This document shows positions 42,974-51,334 of a DNA stretch of 64,000 nt, one piece after another (the stretch's first letter is position 1; each line of letters begins with the position of its first letter). The notes beneath the pieces were generated by a model. That model worked only from the letters and a program-made list of their open reading frames with translations, did no database searches and was not told where the DNA came from. The position numbers and the translations under genes are program-made. Origin of the DNA: Acidimicrobiales bacterium (lineage in GTDB: Bacteria > Actinomycetota > Acidimicrobiia > Acidimicrobiales > Acidimicrobilacustridaceae); NCBI GenBank assembly GCA_025455885.1, contig JALOLR010000007.1, forward strand, positions 62,001 through 126,000, written 5' to 3'.

Positions 42974-44641
42974 ATGGCCGACATCGCCCAGGCACGAGTG
43001 ACCACGGGCCCCACGCGGGCCGACACGCCCCCTGACGTCGCGGGCCCGCCCCCCGACGCCGTGCCGGCCGGGGTCGGCGCGGCCCCGGTGGCGGCCCAGG
43101 TCCTCGACGCCGTCCGTGTGGCGCACCTGGCGTCGCTCGTCACCACGGTCGCCGATCGGCCTCGCCAGGCGTCGCACGCCCCCTTCGACGGCTCGCTCGT
43201 CGGCGAGGTGCCCACCTGCACGGCGGAGGACGTCGTGGCGGCGGTCGCCCGAGCCCGGGCGGCGCAACGGGACTGGGCCGCCCGACCCCTCGCCGAACGG
43301 GCCGACGCCGTCCTGCGCTTCCACGACCTCGTGCTCGACCGCCAGGCGGAGCTGCTCGACGTCACCCAGGTGGAGACCGGGAAGTCGCGCCTGAGCGCGC
43401 TCGAGGAGTGCCTCGACGTGGCCATGACCGCCCGCTACTACGCCCGGACCGCCCGCCGCCACCTGCGGCCCTCCCGCCGCCAGGGCGCCGTCCCCGGGCT
43501 CACCCGGACCGTCGTGCACCACCACCCGAAGGGCGTGGTGGGCGTCATCAGCCCATGGAACTACCCGCTCACCCTCGCGGTCAGCGACGCCGTCCCGGCC
43601 CTGCTCGCCGGCAACGGGATCGTCCTCAAGCCCGACGCCCAGACCCCGTTCACCGCCCTCGCCGTCATCGAGTTGCTGTACGAGGCAGGTGTCCCCCGCG
43701 ACCTCTTCCAGGTGGTCACCGGCTCGGGGTCGACGCTCGGCACGCCGATGATCGACCACGTCGACCACCTCATGTTCACCGGCTCCACGGCCACCGGGCG
43801 CATCGTCGCCGAGCAGTGCGGGCGGCGGCTGATCGACGTGTCCGCCGAGCTCGGCGGGAAGAACCCGATGATCGTGCTGGCCGACGCCGACGTCGACGCC
43901 ACCGTCGAGGCCGCCGTGCGGGCGTGCTTCTCCAACTCGGGTCAGCTGTGCATCAGCATCGAACGGCTCTACGTGGAGGACCCGGCGTACGACCGGTTCG
44001 TCCCTGCGTTCGCCGACCGGGTGGCGTCCATGGTGATCGGGCCCGGCTTCGGGTGGGAGGTCGAGATCGGCTGCCTCGCCAGCCGCGACCAGCTCGAGGC
44101 GGTGTCGCGCCACGTCGACGACGCGGTGGCCAAGGGCGCTCGCGTGCTCGCCGGCGGACGGGCCCGTCCGGACCTGGGCCCCCTCTTCTACGAGCCGACC
44201 CTGCTGGAGGGCGTCACCGCCGAGATGGAGCTCCACCGCACCGAGACGTTCGGCCCGGTCGTCGCCGTCGAGCGGGTCCGGGACGCCGACGACGCCGTCG
44301 AGCGGGCCAACGACACCTGCTACGGGCTGAACGCCAGCATCTGGACAGTGCCGCGCCGTGGGGAGGCGCTGGCGCGCCGCATCAGGGCCGGCACGGTGAA
44401 CGTCAACGAGGGGTACGCCGCCGCCTGGGCGTCGCACGACGCGCCGATGGGCGGCATGGGCGACTCGGGCCTCGGTCGCCGCCACGGGCGCGAGGGGATC
44501 CTCAAGTACACCGAGGCGCAGACGGTCGCCGTGCAGCGCCTGCTCCCCATCGGCCCCGTCCCCGGCATGGCGCCTGAGACCTACGCTCGGGTCATGACGA
44601 CCGCGGCGAGGGTCATGCGCCGGCTTCCCTTCCTGAAGTGA
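42974..44641 (+). CDS. Succinate-semialdehyde dehydrogenase-type aldehyde dehydrogenase
   Basis: NAD(P)-dependent aldehyde dehydrogenase of 555 aa, closest in pattern to the actinobacterial GabD2 group of succinic semialdehyde dehydrogenases. Cofactor and catalytic features are SPWNYPLTLAVSDAVPALLAGN, FTGSTATGR, Glu292 in AELGGKNP and Cys326 in NSGQLC. An N-terminal extension of about 60 residues is proline/alanine-rich. ATG 42974 is chosen with GAGGAGG ahead of it; the adjacent in-frame GTG 42971 is an alternative. A short-chain dehydrogenase gene overlaps its stop by 4 bases. Exact substrate is uncertain. Confidence 0.85.
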   Translation: MADIAQARVTTGPTRADTPPDVAGPPPDAVPAGVGAAPVAAQVLDAVRVAHLASLVTTVADRPRQASHAPFDGSLVGEVPTCTAEDVVAAVARARAAQRDWAARPLAERADAVLRFHDLVLDRQAELLDVTQVETGKSRLSALEECLDVAMTARYYARTARRHLRPSRRQGAVPGLTRTVVHHHPKGVVGVISPWNYPLTLAVSDAVPALLAGNGIVLKPDAQTPFTALAVIELLYEAGVPRDLFQVVTGSGSTLGTPMIDHVDHLMFTGSTATGRIVAEQCGRRLIDVSAELGGKNPMIVLADADVDATVEAAVRACFSNSGQLCISIERLYVEDPAYDRFVPAFADRVASMVIGPGFGWEVEIGCLASRDQLEAVSRHVDDAVAKGARVLAGGRARPDLGPLFYEPTLLEGVTAEMELHRTETFGPVVAVERVRDADDAVERANDTCYGLNASIWTVPRRGEALARRIRAGTVNVNEGYAAAWASHDAPMGGMGDSGLGRRHGREGILKYTEAQTVAVQRLLPIGPVPGMAPETYARVMTTAARVMRRLPFLK

Positions 44642-45642
44642 CCGCGGTGGCCGACCGGGCGCGCGATCCCGACGCCCTGCGCGGACAGGTGGCGGTCGTC
44701 GCGGGAGCCACCCGGGGCGCCGGTCGGGGCATCGCCGTCGGCCTCGGGGAGTGCGGGGCGACGGTGATCTGCACCGGCCGCACCACCCGGGCCGAGGGCT
44801 CGGCCCGGTCCGACTACGACCGCCCCGAGACCATCGAGGAGACCGCCGAGCTGGTCGACGCCGCCGGGGGTGAGGGGGTGGCCGTCGCCGTCGATCACCT
44901 CGTGGCCGACGAGGTGGCGGCGCTCGCCGACCGGGTGCGGGCCGACCACGGGCGACTCGACGTGCTCGTCAACGACATCTGGGGCGGTGAGGTGCTGGCC
45001 GGCAGCCCCGCCGACTGGGACCGCCCGCTCTGGGCGATGGACCTCGACGAGGGCCTGCGGATGCTGCGCCTCGCCGTCGACACCCACCTGATCACGTCCC
45101 ACCACCTCCTCCCGCTGCTGGTCGAGCGACCCGGCGGCCTGGTCGTCGAGGTCACCGACGGCACCGCCGCCTACAACGCCACGCACTACCGGATCTCCGT
45201 CTTCTACGACCTGGCCAAGGTGTCGGTGCAGCGCCTCGCCTTCTCCCAGGGCCACGAGCTGGCCGCGGTGGGCGGAACGGCGGTCGCCCTCACCCCCGGG
45301 TTCCTCCGATCGGAGATGATGCTCGAGGCGTTCGGGGTCACCGAGGCGAACTGGCGCGACGCGCTGGTGGCCGCGCCCGGCGCGGAGGCACCGCTGGCGC
45401 CGCCCGACTTCGCCCTGTCGGAGACGCCCCGGTTCGTCGGACGGGCGGTCGCCGCGCTGGCCGCCGACCCGGACCGCGCCCGCTGGAACCAGGCGTCGGT
45501 CAGCTCCGGTCAGCTGGCCGGCGTGTACGGGTTCACCGACGTCGACGGCTCTCGCCCCGACATCTGGCCGGTCATCGAGGCGGCCACCGAACCCGGGTCG
45601 GCCGACGCTTCCGGCGGAGAGTCCGCTTCCCCGGCCGGTTGA
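44638..45642 (+). CDS. Short-chain dehydrogenase/reductase (DHRS1-like)
   Basis: SDR of 334 aa. The Rossmann motif is GATRGAGRGIA, the NAD(P) contact region VICTGRTTR, the central strand motif VLVNDIWGG (in place of NNAG), and the catalytic Tyr-x3-Lys is YDLAK. The unusual NDIWGG motif and long insertion (RTTRAEGSARSDYDRPETIEETAELV) are typical of the DHRS1-like branch. The C-terminal 20 residues are low complexity. GTG 44638 overlaps the aldehyde dehydrogenase stop (GTGA), so the two probably act in one pathway. Confidence 0.85.
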   Translation: MTAVADRARDPDALRGQVAVVAGATRGAGRGIAVGLGECGATVICTGRTTRAEGSARSDYDRPETIEETAELVDAAGGEGVAVAVDHLVADEVAALADRVRADHGRLDVLVNDIWGGEVLAGSPADWDRPLWAMDLDEGLRMLRLAVDTHLITSHHLLPLLVERPGGLVVEVTDGTAAYNATHYRISVFYDLAKVSVQRLAFSQGHELAAVGGTAVALTPGFLRSEMMLEAFGVTEANWRDALVAAPGAEAPLAPPDFALSETPRFVGRAVAALAADPDRARWNQASVSSGQLAGVYGFTDVDGSRPDIWPVIEAATEPGSADASGGESASPAG

Positions 45643-45700
45643 GCAGGGCCGGCCGAGCACGTCGTGACCCCCGGCCCGGACGCGGCCGTCGAGCGGTGAG

Positions 45701-45784
<84 letters not shown>

Positions 45785-45882
45785 GAGTGAGCCCCGACAC
45801 GCTATCGCCTGCCCCCAGGCCCCACGAATCGGTGCGACGACGGGGTCCGAGGGCCTGGCGTGGGCGCCGACAGCCCGCTGGG

Positions 45883-45888
45883 TAACGT
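45883..45888 (+). promoter_or_regulatory. Putative -10 box of the fhaA-pbpA operon
   Basis: TAACGT ends 6 bases before GTG 45895, without a Shine-Dalgarno sequence: a leaderless arrangement at the head of the cell-envelope signalling operon. Confidence 0.5.
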
Positions 45889-45894
45889 GTCGCC

Positions 45895-46554
45895 GTGGGT
45901 CTCAAGGCGTTCGAACGTCGGTTGGAGCACGCCGTCGAGGGCATGTTCTCCCGGGTCTTCAAGAGCGGGGTCCGGCCCATCGAGATCGGCCGGCGCCTCA
46001 CCAGGGAGATGGACGACCACCGCACCCTCGACGTCCGGGGGCGGGTGGTGGCCCCCAACTCCTTCACGGTGCGCATCTCCACCGACGACCACGACAGCTT
46101 CGTCGACATCGCCGACAGCCTCTGCCGCGAGCTCTGCGACGCGGCGCGTGAGCACGCCCGCGACGAGTCCTACGGCTTCCTCGGCCCCGTCGAGGTCGAG
46201 CTCGTCGTCGATCCCGACCAGCGCACCGGCACGTTCGCGGTCGACGCCCGCCTCCGGGAGGGGCCGGGTGGCACCGGTGCCGGCTCCCTCATGCTGCCCA
46301 CCGGGGAGCGCTACGTGCTGCGCGAGGGCACCGTGACCGTCGGGCGCCTCCCCGAGTGCGACATCACCGTCGTCGACCCCAACGTCAGTCGCCAGCACGC
46401 CCAGATCCGGTCGCGGGGCGACGGCTTCGTGGTGGTCGACCTGGGGTCCACGAACGGCACGCGGGTGAACGGCGTGCGAGTGAGCGAGCGCGAGCTCCAC
46501 GACGGCGACGAGCTCGGGTTCGGCAACGTGCGGCTCACGTTCCAGGCCTCCTAG
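45895..46554 (+). CDS. fhaA: FhaA-like protein (DUF3662 plus FHA domain)
   Basis: A 219-aa signalling adaptor. The N-terminal DUF3662 domain begins MGLKAFERRLEHAVEGMFSRVFKSGVRPIEIGRRL; the C-terminal FHA domain shows GRLPECDI, VSRQHAQI and LGSTNGTRVNG, the residues that bind phosphothreonine. In Mycobacterium FhaA binds phosphorylated MviN/MurJ and PBPs to control peptidoglycan synthesis. It is shorter than the mycobacterial protein because the long central linker is missing. GTG 45895 has TAACGT at a leaderless distance. First gene of the cluster. Confidence 0.92.
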   Translation: MGLKAFERRLEHAVEGMFSRVFKSGVRPIEIGRRLTREMDDHRTLDVRGRVVAPNSFTVRISTDDHDSFVDIADSLCRELCDAAREHARDESYGFLGPVEVELVVDPDQRTGTFAVDARLREGPGGTGAGSLMLPTGERYVLREGTVTVGRLPECDITVVDPNVSRQHAQIRSRGDGFVVVDLGSTNGTRVNGVRVSERELHDGDELGFGNVRLTFQAS

Positions 46555-46639
46555 TGCCGGGACCGCCGACCTCTGTGCCCACCGTCCGCCCGACCCCGGC
46601 CCGAGCCCGTCGCCCCCGGGCCGGCGAGGGGGCCTAGCC

Positions 46640-47149
46640 GTGTCCGACCAGCTCCTCTTCCTGTTGAAGCTGTGCCTCCTCGCGCTGCTCTACCTCTTCT
46701 TCTTCCGGGTGGTGCGCGCCGTGTGGGCCGAGCTGCGGACGCCCGAGCCCGCCTCGGCGCCGGTGCCCGCCGCCGGCGTCGCCGCGGCACCGGCCGCAGC
46801 CGACCCTGCGGCGAACGCGTCGTCGCGTCGGGAACGCAAGGCGGCGGCACGGGCCGCGAAGGCCGCACCCCGGCTCGTCGTGGTCGAACCCGCCGACCAG
46901 CGGGGCCGCGCCTACCCCCTCGGCAACGAGGCCTCGATCGGCCGCGCCGCCGGGTGCCAGATCACCGTCGACGACACCTTCGTCTCGCAGATCCACGCCC
47001 GGGTGTTCGCCCGCGACGGCCAGTGGATGGTCGAGGACCTCGGGTCGACCAACGGGACGTGGATGAACCGCCAGAAGGTGGCCGGCCCCGTGGCGGTCAA
47101 CCGGGGTGATCGCGTACAGGTGGGCAACACGGTCCTGGAGCTGCGGTGA
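46640..47149 (+). CDS. fhaB: FhaB/FipA-like FHA-domain protein
   Basis: A 169-aa membrane-anchored FHA protein. An N-terminal hydrophobic helix (LLFLLKLCLLALLYLFFFRVV) is followed by an Ala/Pro and basic linker and an FHA domain with IGRAAGCQI, VSQIHARV and LGSTNGTWMN. In mycobacteria FhaB (FipA) links PknA signalling to FtsZ and FtsQ. GTG 46640 sits behind a G-rich ribosome-binding site. Its stop overlaps pstP by 4 bases. Confidence 0.9.
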   Translation: MSDQLLFLLKLCLLALLYLFFFRVVRAVWAELRTPEPASAPVPAAGVAAAPAAADPAANASSRRERKAAARAAKAAPRLVVVEPADQRGRAYPLGNEASIGRAAGCQITVDDTFVSQIHARVFARDGQWMVEDLGSTNGTWMNRQKVAGPVAVNRGDRVQVGNTVLELR

Positions 47150-48486
47150 CCCGGTTCGTGTGGGGCGACGCCAGCGACATCGGTCGCGTGCGGTCGGCGA
47201 ACGAGGACGCCGCGCTCGCCGTCGACGGACTGTTCGCGGTGGCCGACGGGATGGGCGGGCACCGTGGGGGCGACGTCGCCAGCCACCTCGCCCTCGAGGT
47301 CCTCCAGGAGCGGTTCGTCTCGGCCGGCACGGACGTGCTCGTCGACGCCGTGCAGGAGGCCAACCACGCCGTCGTGTCCCAGGCGGTGGCCGACGAGGGA
47401 CTGAAGGGCATGGGCACCACGTTGTGCGCCATGGCCCTCGTCGACGCCGGCGGTGAGGACGCCATCGCCGTCGTCAACGTCGGCGACTCGCGCCTCTACC
47501 TGCTCTCCGACGGTGCGCTCACCCAGATCACCGAGGACCACAGCCTCGTCGCCACGATGGAGCGCCAGGGCCGCCTCACGCGAGCCGAGGCCGCGGTGCA
47601 CCCCCAGCGCAACATCCTGACCCGCGCCCTCGGGATCGACAGCGCCGTGCTCGTCGACTCCTGGGAGATCGTGCCCGTCGTCGGCGACCGGTACCTGATC
47701 TGCAGCGACGGGCTGTTCAACGAGGTGGACGACAACCGCCTCGCCGCCACACTCCGCCGCCTGGCCGACCCGACCGAGGCGGCGCGTGAGCTCGTCCGTC
47801 TGGCCAACGAGTCCGGGGGGCGCGACAACATCACCTGCGTGGTGGTCGACGTCGTCGACGCCACGGCCGTCGACGCGTCGACGCCGCCGAGCATCACGAG
47901 GGTCTCGCCGGTCCCCGCGCTCACCGCGGGCGCGGCGGCCCGGCCCGTCGAGGTGGCCGCCGACCCTCCCGACGAACCGCGTCGTCGCCGCCGCAGGGAC
48001 CCCGACCGCCCCCGCAGCCGCTTCACCTGGCGGGTGGCGCTCTTCCTCGTCGCGCTCGTCGCCGTCGTCGCCGCGGCGGTGGGGGCCGTGTACTGGACCG
48101 GCACCAGCACCTACTACGTCGCCGTCGAGGGCGACCAGGTCGCCATCTTCCGGGGGAAGCCCGGCGGCGTGCTGTGGATCTCGCCGGAGCTCGTCGAGGT
48201 CACCGCGCTGTCGATCGACCAGGTGCCCCCCGCCTCTCGCCTCGACGTCGAGGCCGGTCGCGAGCAGGCCACCCTCGACGACGCCCGGCGCTACGTGGCG
48301 AACCTCTTCGACCAGATCTCGATGTCGACGACGACCACGACGTCGACGACCACGACGGTGCCGACCACCGCCGTGCCCTTCGTGGGCCTCGATCCCGGGG
48401 CCCCCGATCCCGCGGCGCCCGATCCCGCGGCGCCCGATCCCGCAGCGCCCGATCCCGCAGCGGTCGCGCCCCAACCCGTCCCGTGA
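47146..48486 (+). CDS. pstP: PP2C-type Ser/Thr protein phosphatase
   Basis: Membrane phosphatase of 446 aa that reverses PknB-type phosphorylation. The cytoplasmic PP2C domain (about 1-240) has the metal-binding motifs VRSANEDAA, GLFAVADGMGGH, VGDSRLYLL, CSDGLFNEV and RDNITCVVV. A linker with many arginines precedes one transmembrane helix (FTWRVALFLVALVAVVAAAV) and an extracytoplasmic domain ending in a Thr-rich stretch and a DPAAP repeat. The layout equals mycobacterial PstP. It is coupled by 4-base overlaps to fhaB and rodA. Confidence 0.94.
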   Translation: MTRFVWGDASDIGRVRSANEDAALAVDGLFAVADGMGGHRGGDVASHLALEVLQERFVSAGTDVLVDAVQEANHAVVSQAVADEGLKGMGTTLCAMALVDAGGEDAIAVVNVGDSRLYLLSDGALTQITEDHSLVATMERQGRLTRAEAAVHPQRNILTRALGIDSAVLVDSWEIVPVVGDRYLICSDGLFNEVDDNRLAATLRRLADPTEAARELVRLANESGGRDNITCVVVDVVDATAVDASTPPSITRVSPVPALTAGAAARPVEVAADPPDEPRRRRRRDPDRPRSRFTWRVALFLVALVAVVAAAVGAVYWTGTSTYYVAVEGDQVAIFRGKPGGVLWISPELVEVTALSIDQVPPASRLDVEAGREQATLDDARRYVANLFDQISMSTTTTTSTTTTVPTTAVPFVGLDPGAPDPAAPDPAAPDPAAPDPAAVAPQPVP

Positions 48487-49802
48487 CCCACCGCCGGAAC
48501 ACCGAGCTGGGGCTGATGCTCCTGGTCGTCGTCATCACCGCCGGGGCCTACGTCCTGGCCAGCCTCGGCGCCGATGCGCAGATCCCGGCGAACATCGTCC
48601 CGTTCCTCGTCGGGGTCCTCGGTCTGCTCCTGCTCGGCCACCTGGCGCTGCGGCGACTGGCCCCCGACGCCAACCCGATCCTGCTCCCCGTCGCCGCGCT
48701 CCTGAACGGCCTCGGCTACGTCGTCATCGCCGGCCTCGACGAGCAGCTCGCCCGCCAGCAGGCCGTGTGGACCGCCGTCGGGATCGGCGCCTTCGTCGGC
48801 ACGTTGGTCGTCGTGAAGCGGCCCCGCGACCTCGAGCGCTACCGCTACACGTTCGCCGTCGTCGGCCTGGGGCTCCTGTTGCTGCCGCTGCTCCCGGTGA
48901 TCGGCCGGACGATCAACGGCAGCCGGATCTGGGTGGCCATCGGCCCCGTCAACTTCCAGCCCGGCGAGGTGGCCAAGGTCGTCCTCGCCCTCTTCTTCGC
49001 CGCGTACCTGGCCGACCAGCGCGAGCTCATCGCCACGAGCACCTGGAAGGTGGGACCGCTCCGTCTCCCCGACCCGAAGTACCTCGGTCCGATCGTCATC
49101 GCCTGGCTCGTCTCGCTCGTCGTGATGGTGTACCAGCGCGACCTCGGGTCGTCGCTGCTCTTCTTCGCGCTGTTCGTCGTGATGCTCTGGGTGGCCACCG
49201 AGCGACCGTCCTTCCTCGTGCTCGGCGCCGGCCTGTTCGGCGTGGGCGCCTACATCGCCTGGCGGCTCTTCGGCCACGTGCAGGAGCGCGTCGAGATCTG
49301 GTTCGACCCGTGGCAGGACCCCAGCGGATCGGGCTACCAGATCATCCAGGGACTGTTCGCGATGGCCTTCGGCGGCGTGGCCGGCACGGGGCTGGGCCTC
49401 GGTGGCCAGGTCCGCATCCCGGCCAGCGAGAACGACTTCATCTTCGCCGTCATCGCCGAGCAGCTCGGGTTGCTCGGCGGCACCCTCGTCATCGTCGCGT
49501 TCCTGTTGATGGTCGGGGCCGGGCTGCGCATCGCGCTGCTCGCCGACCACGCCTTCGACAAGCTCCTCGCCACCGGGCTCACCCTGTTGCTCGGGGTGCA
49601 GGCGTTCATCATCATCGGGGGCGTCACCCGGCTCCTGCCGCTCACCGGCGTCACGCTCCCGTTCGTCTCCTACGGCGGTTCGTCCCTGGTCGTGAACTAC
49701 GTCCTGTTGGCCCTGCTGCTCCGGTTGAGCGACCGGCGCAGCACGCGGCCGGCGGCGGTCGAGGCGACCGAGGCACCCGTCGCCGGCCGCGTCGGGCCGT
49801 GA
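48483..49802 (+). CDS. rodA: RodA/FtsW-type peptidoglycan glycosyltransferase
   Basis: SEDS-family polymerase of 439 aa with about ten or more transmembrane segments; it polymerises lipid II in partnership with a class B PBP. Family signatures visible are INGSRIWVAIGPVNFQPGEVAK, YQRDLGSSLLFF, ASENDFIFAVIAEQLG and TGVTLPFVSYGGSSLVVNY. Its place between pstP and pbpA matches rodA of mycobacteria rather than ftsW of the division cluster. GTG 48483 overlaps the pstP stop by 4 bases and its own stop overlaps pbpA. Confidence 0.93.
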   Translation: MTHRRNTELGLMLLVVVITAGAYVLASLGADAQIPANIVPFLVGVLGLLLLGHLALRRLAPDANPILLPVAALLNGLGYVVIAGLDEQLARQQAVWTAVGIGAFVGTLVVVKRPRDLERYRYTFAVVGLGLLLLPLLPVIGRTINGSRIWVAIGPVNFQPGEVAKVVLALFFAAYLADQRELIATSTWKVGPLRLPDPKYLGPIVIAWLVSLVVMVYQRDLGSSLLFFALFVVMLWVATERPSFLVLGAGLFGVGAYIAWRLFGHVQERVEIWFDPWQDPSGSGYQIIQGLFAMAFGGVAGTGLGLGGQVRIPASENDFIFAVIAEQLGLLGGTLVIVAFLLMVGAGLRIALLADHAFDKLLATGLTLLLGVQAFIIIGGVTRLLPLTGVTLPFVSYGGSSLVVNYVLLALLLRLSDRRSTRPAAVEATEAPVAGRVGP

Positions 49803-51271
49803 ACCGCAGCATCCGCCGCCTCGGCATCGGCCTGGTCGTCTGCTACCTGGCGCTGTTCGTCAAGCTCAACTGGATCCAGGTCGTCGACGCCCCGGACCTC
49901 CAGGCCAACCCCCTCAACACCGCCGAGATCCGCCAGGACTTCAACCGGCCCCGTGGCGCCATCACCTCGGCCGACGGCGCGCTGTTGGCCCAGAGCATCC
50001 CGAACCCCGACCCCGAGTCGGAGTTCGAGCGGCTGCGCGTCTACCCGGAGGGCGACCTCTTCGGTCACGTCACCGGCTACTTCTCGTTCCAGTACGGGGC
50101 GACCGGCATCGAGCGCCAGTACACCGACGAGCTCACCGGGCAGACCTTCACCCAGCAGGTCCGAGGCCTGGGCGACCTGCTCGTCCAGGAGGAGAACGTC
50201 GGCAACGTCACCGTCTCGGTGCGCCGGGACCTCCAGCAGGTGGCCCGCGACGAGCTCGGCGAGCGCGAGGGATCGGTGGTGGCGCTCGATCCGCGCACCG
50301 GGGAGATGCTGGCCTTCTGGAGCTACCCGAGCTTCGACCCGAACCTGTTGAGCGGGACCGACATCGCCGCCACCCAGGACGCGTGGGGCCTGCTCAACCT
50401 CGCGCCCGGCGCACCCCTGCAGGCCCACCAGTACCAGGAGCGGTACTTCCCCGGCTCCACGTTCAAGATCGTCACGGGCTCGAACGGGCTGCAGAGCGGT
50501 CGGGTCACCAACGAAGAGCCGGTGTACCCACGGGTCTCGAGCTACACCCCGCCGCAGACCAACCTGCCCATCTCGAACTTCGGCGGCCAGGTCTGCGGGG
50601 GCGCGCTCCCCGAGATCCTGCGCGTGTCGTGCAACTCCTCGTTCGCCCAGATGGGCCAGGAGACCATCGGGGCGGCGGACATGATCCGGGGCTCGGAGGC
50701 GTTCGGCTTCAACCAGAGCGTCCCCATCGACATGCCGGCACCGGCCCGGTCGAACTTCCCGACCGACGTGGTGACCAACCCGCCGAAGCTGGCCCAGGCG
50801 TCGATCGGGCAGAGCGACGTCGCCGCCACCCCCATGCAGATGGCGATGGTCACCGGCGCCGTCACCAACGGCGGCACGATCATGACGCCGCACCTGATGA
50901 CCTCGATCCGCGACAGCGAGGGGGCCGTCGTGCGCGAGGCGGAGGTGCGCCCGTGGCTGTCGGCGGTGTCGCCCGAGCACGCCGAGACCATGCGCGTCGA
51001 CCTCCTCGGGGTCGTGGAGCGGGGCACCGCCACCGGTCTGCAGATCCCCGGCTTCGAGGTCGGCGGCAAGACCGGCACCGCCCAGCTCGGCACCGACCCG
51101 CCGCGCAGCCACACGTGGATCGTCGGCTTCGCCGGGCCGCCGGGACAGCCCGCCACCGTGGCGGTCGCGGTCGTGGTGCTGAACCAGAGCGGCGGCAGCG
51201 AGGCCACCGGCGGCCGGGTCGCGGCCCCCATCGCCCGCGCCGTGCTCGAGGCGTCGCTCGGGGTCCGATGA
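49799..51271 (+). CDS. pbpA: Class B penicillin-binding protein PbpA
   Basis: Peptidoglycan transpeptidase of 490 aa, partner of RodA. One N-terminal transmembrane helix (LGIGLVVCYLALFVKLNW) is followed by the PBP dimer-type region (FNRPRGAITSADG, ATGIERQYTDELTG) and the transpeptidase domain: nucleophile motif STFK (220-223), SCN (277-279) and KTG (424-426). GTG 49799 overlaps the rodA stop. In Mycobacterium this enzyme is phosphorylated by PknB, whose gene here follows 63 bases later with its own promoter. Confidence 0.94.
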   Translation: MNRSIRRLGIGLVVCYLALFVKLNWIQVVDAPDLQANPLNTAEIRQDFNRPRGAITSADGALLAQSIPNPDPESEFERLRVYPEGDLFGHVTGYFSFQYGATGIERQYTDELTGQTFTQQVRGLGDLLVQEENVGNVTVSVRRDLQQVARDELGEREGSVVALDPRTGEMLAFWSYPSFDPNLLSGTDIAATQDAWGLLNLAPGAPLQAHQYQERYFPGSTFKIVTGSNGLQSGRVTNEEPVYPRVSSYTPPQTNLPISNFGGQVCGGALPEILRVSCNSSFAQMGQETIGAADMIRGSEAFGFNQSVPIDMPAPARSNFPTDVVTNPPKLAQASIGQSDVAATPMQMAMVTGAVTNGGTIMTPHLMTSIRDSEGAVVREAEVRPWLSAVSPEHAETMRVDLLGVVERGTATGLQIPGFEVGGKTGTAQLGTDPPRSHTWIVGFAGPPGQPATVAVAVVVLNQSGGSEATGGRVAAPIARAVLEASLGVR

Positions 51272-51319
51272 GCGGCGCCCCGGCCCGTCGGGTGCCCCGG
51301 TCGCCCGCGGGCGCGTCGG

Positions 51320-51325
51320 TAGTGT
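51320..51325 (+). promoter_or_regulatory. Putative -10 box of pknB
   Basis: TAGTGT ends 9 bases before ATG 51335, with no Shine-Dalgarno sequence, suggesting that pknB has its own near-leaderless promoter separate from the upstream operon. Confidence 0.4.
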
Positions 51326-51334
51326 GGCGCCGGT

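Noticed and set aside
47786-49798. Long frame upstream of and in frame with pbpA
   Set aside because: It overlaps pstP and rodA in another frame; pbpA has a good GTG in a 4-base overlap with the rodA stop.
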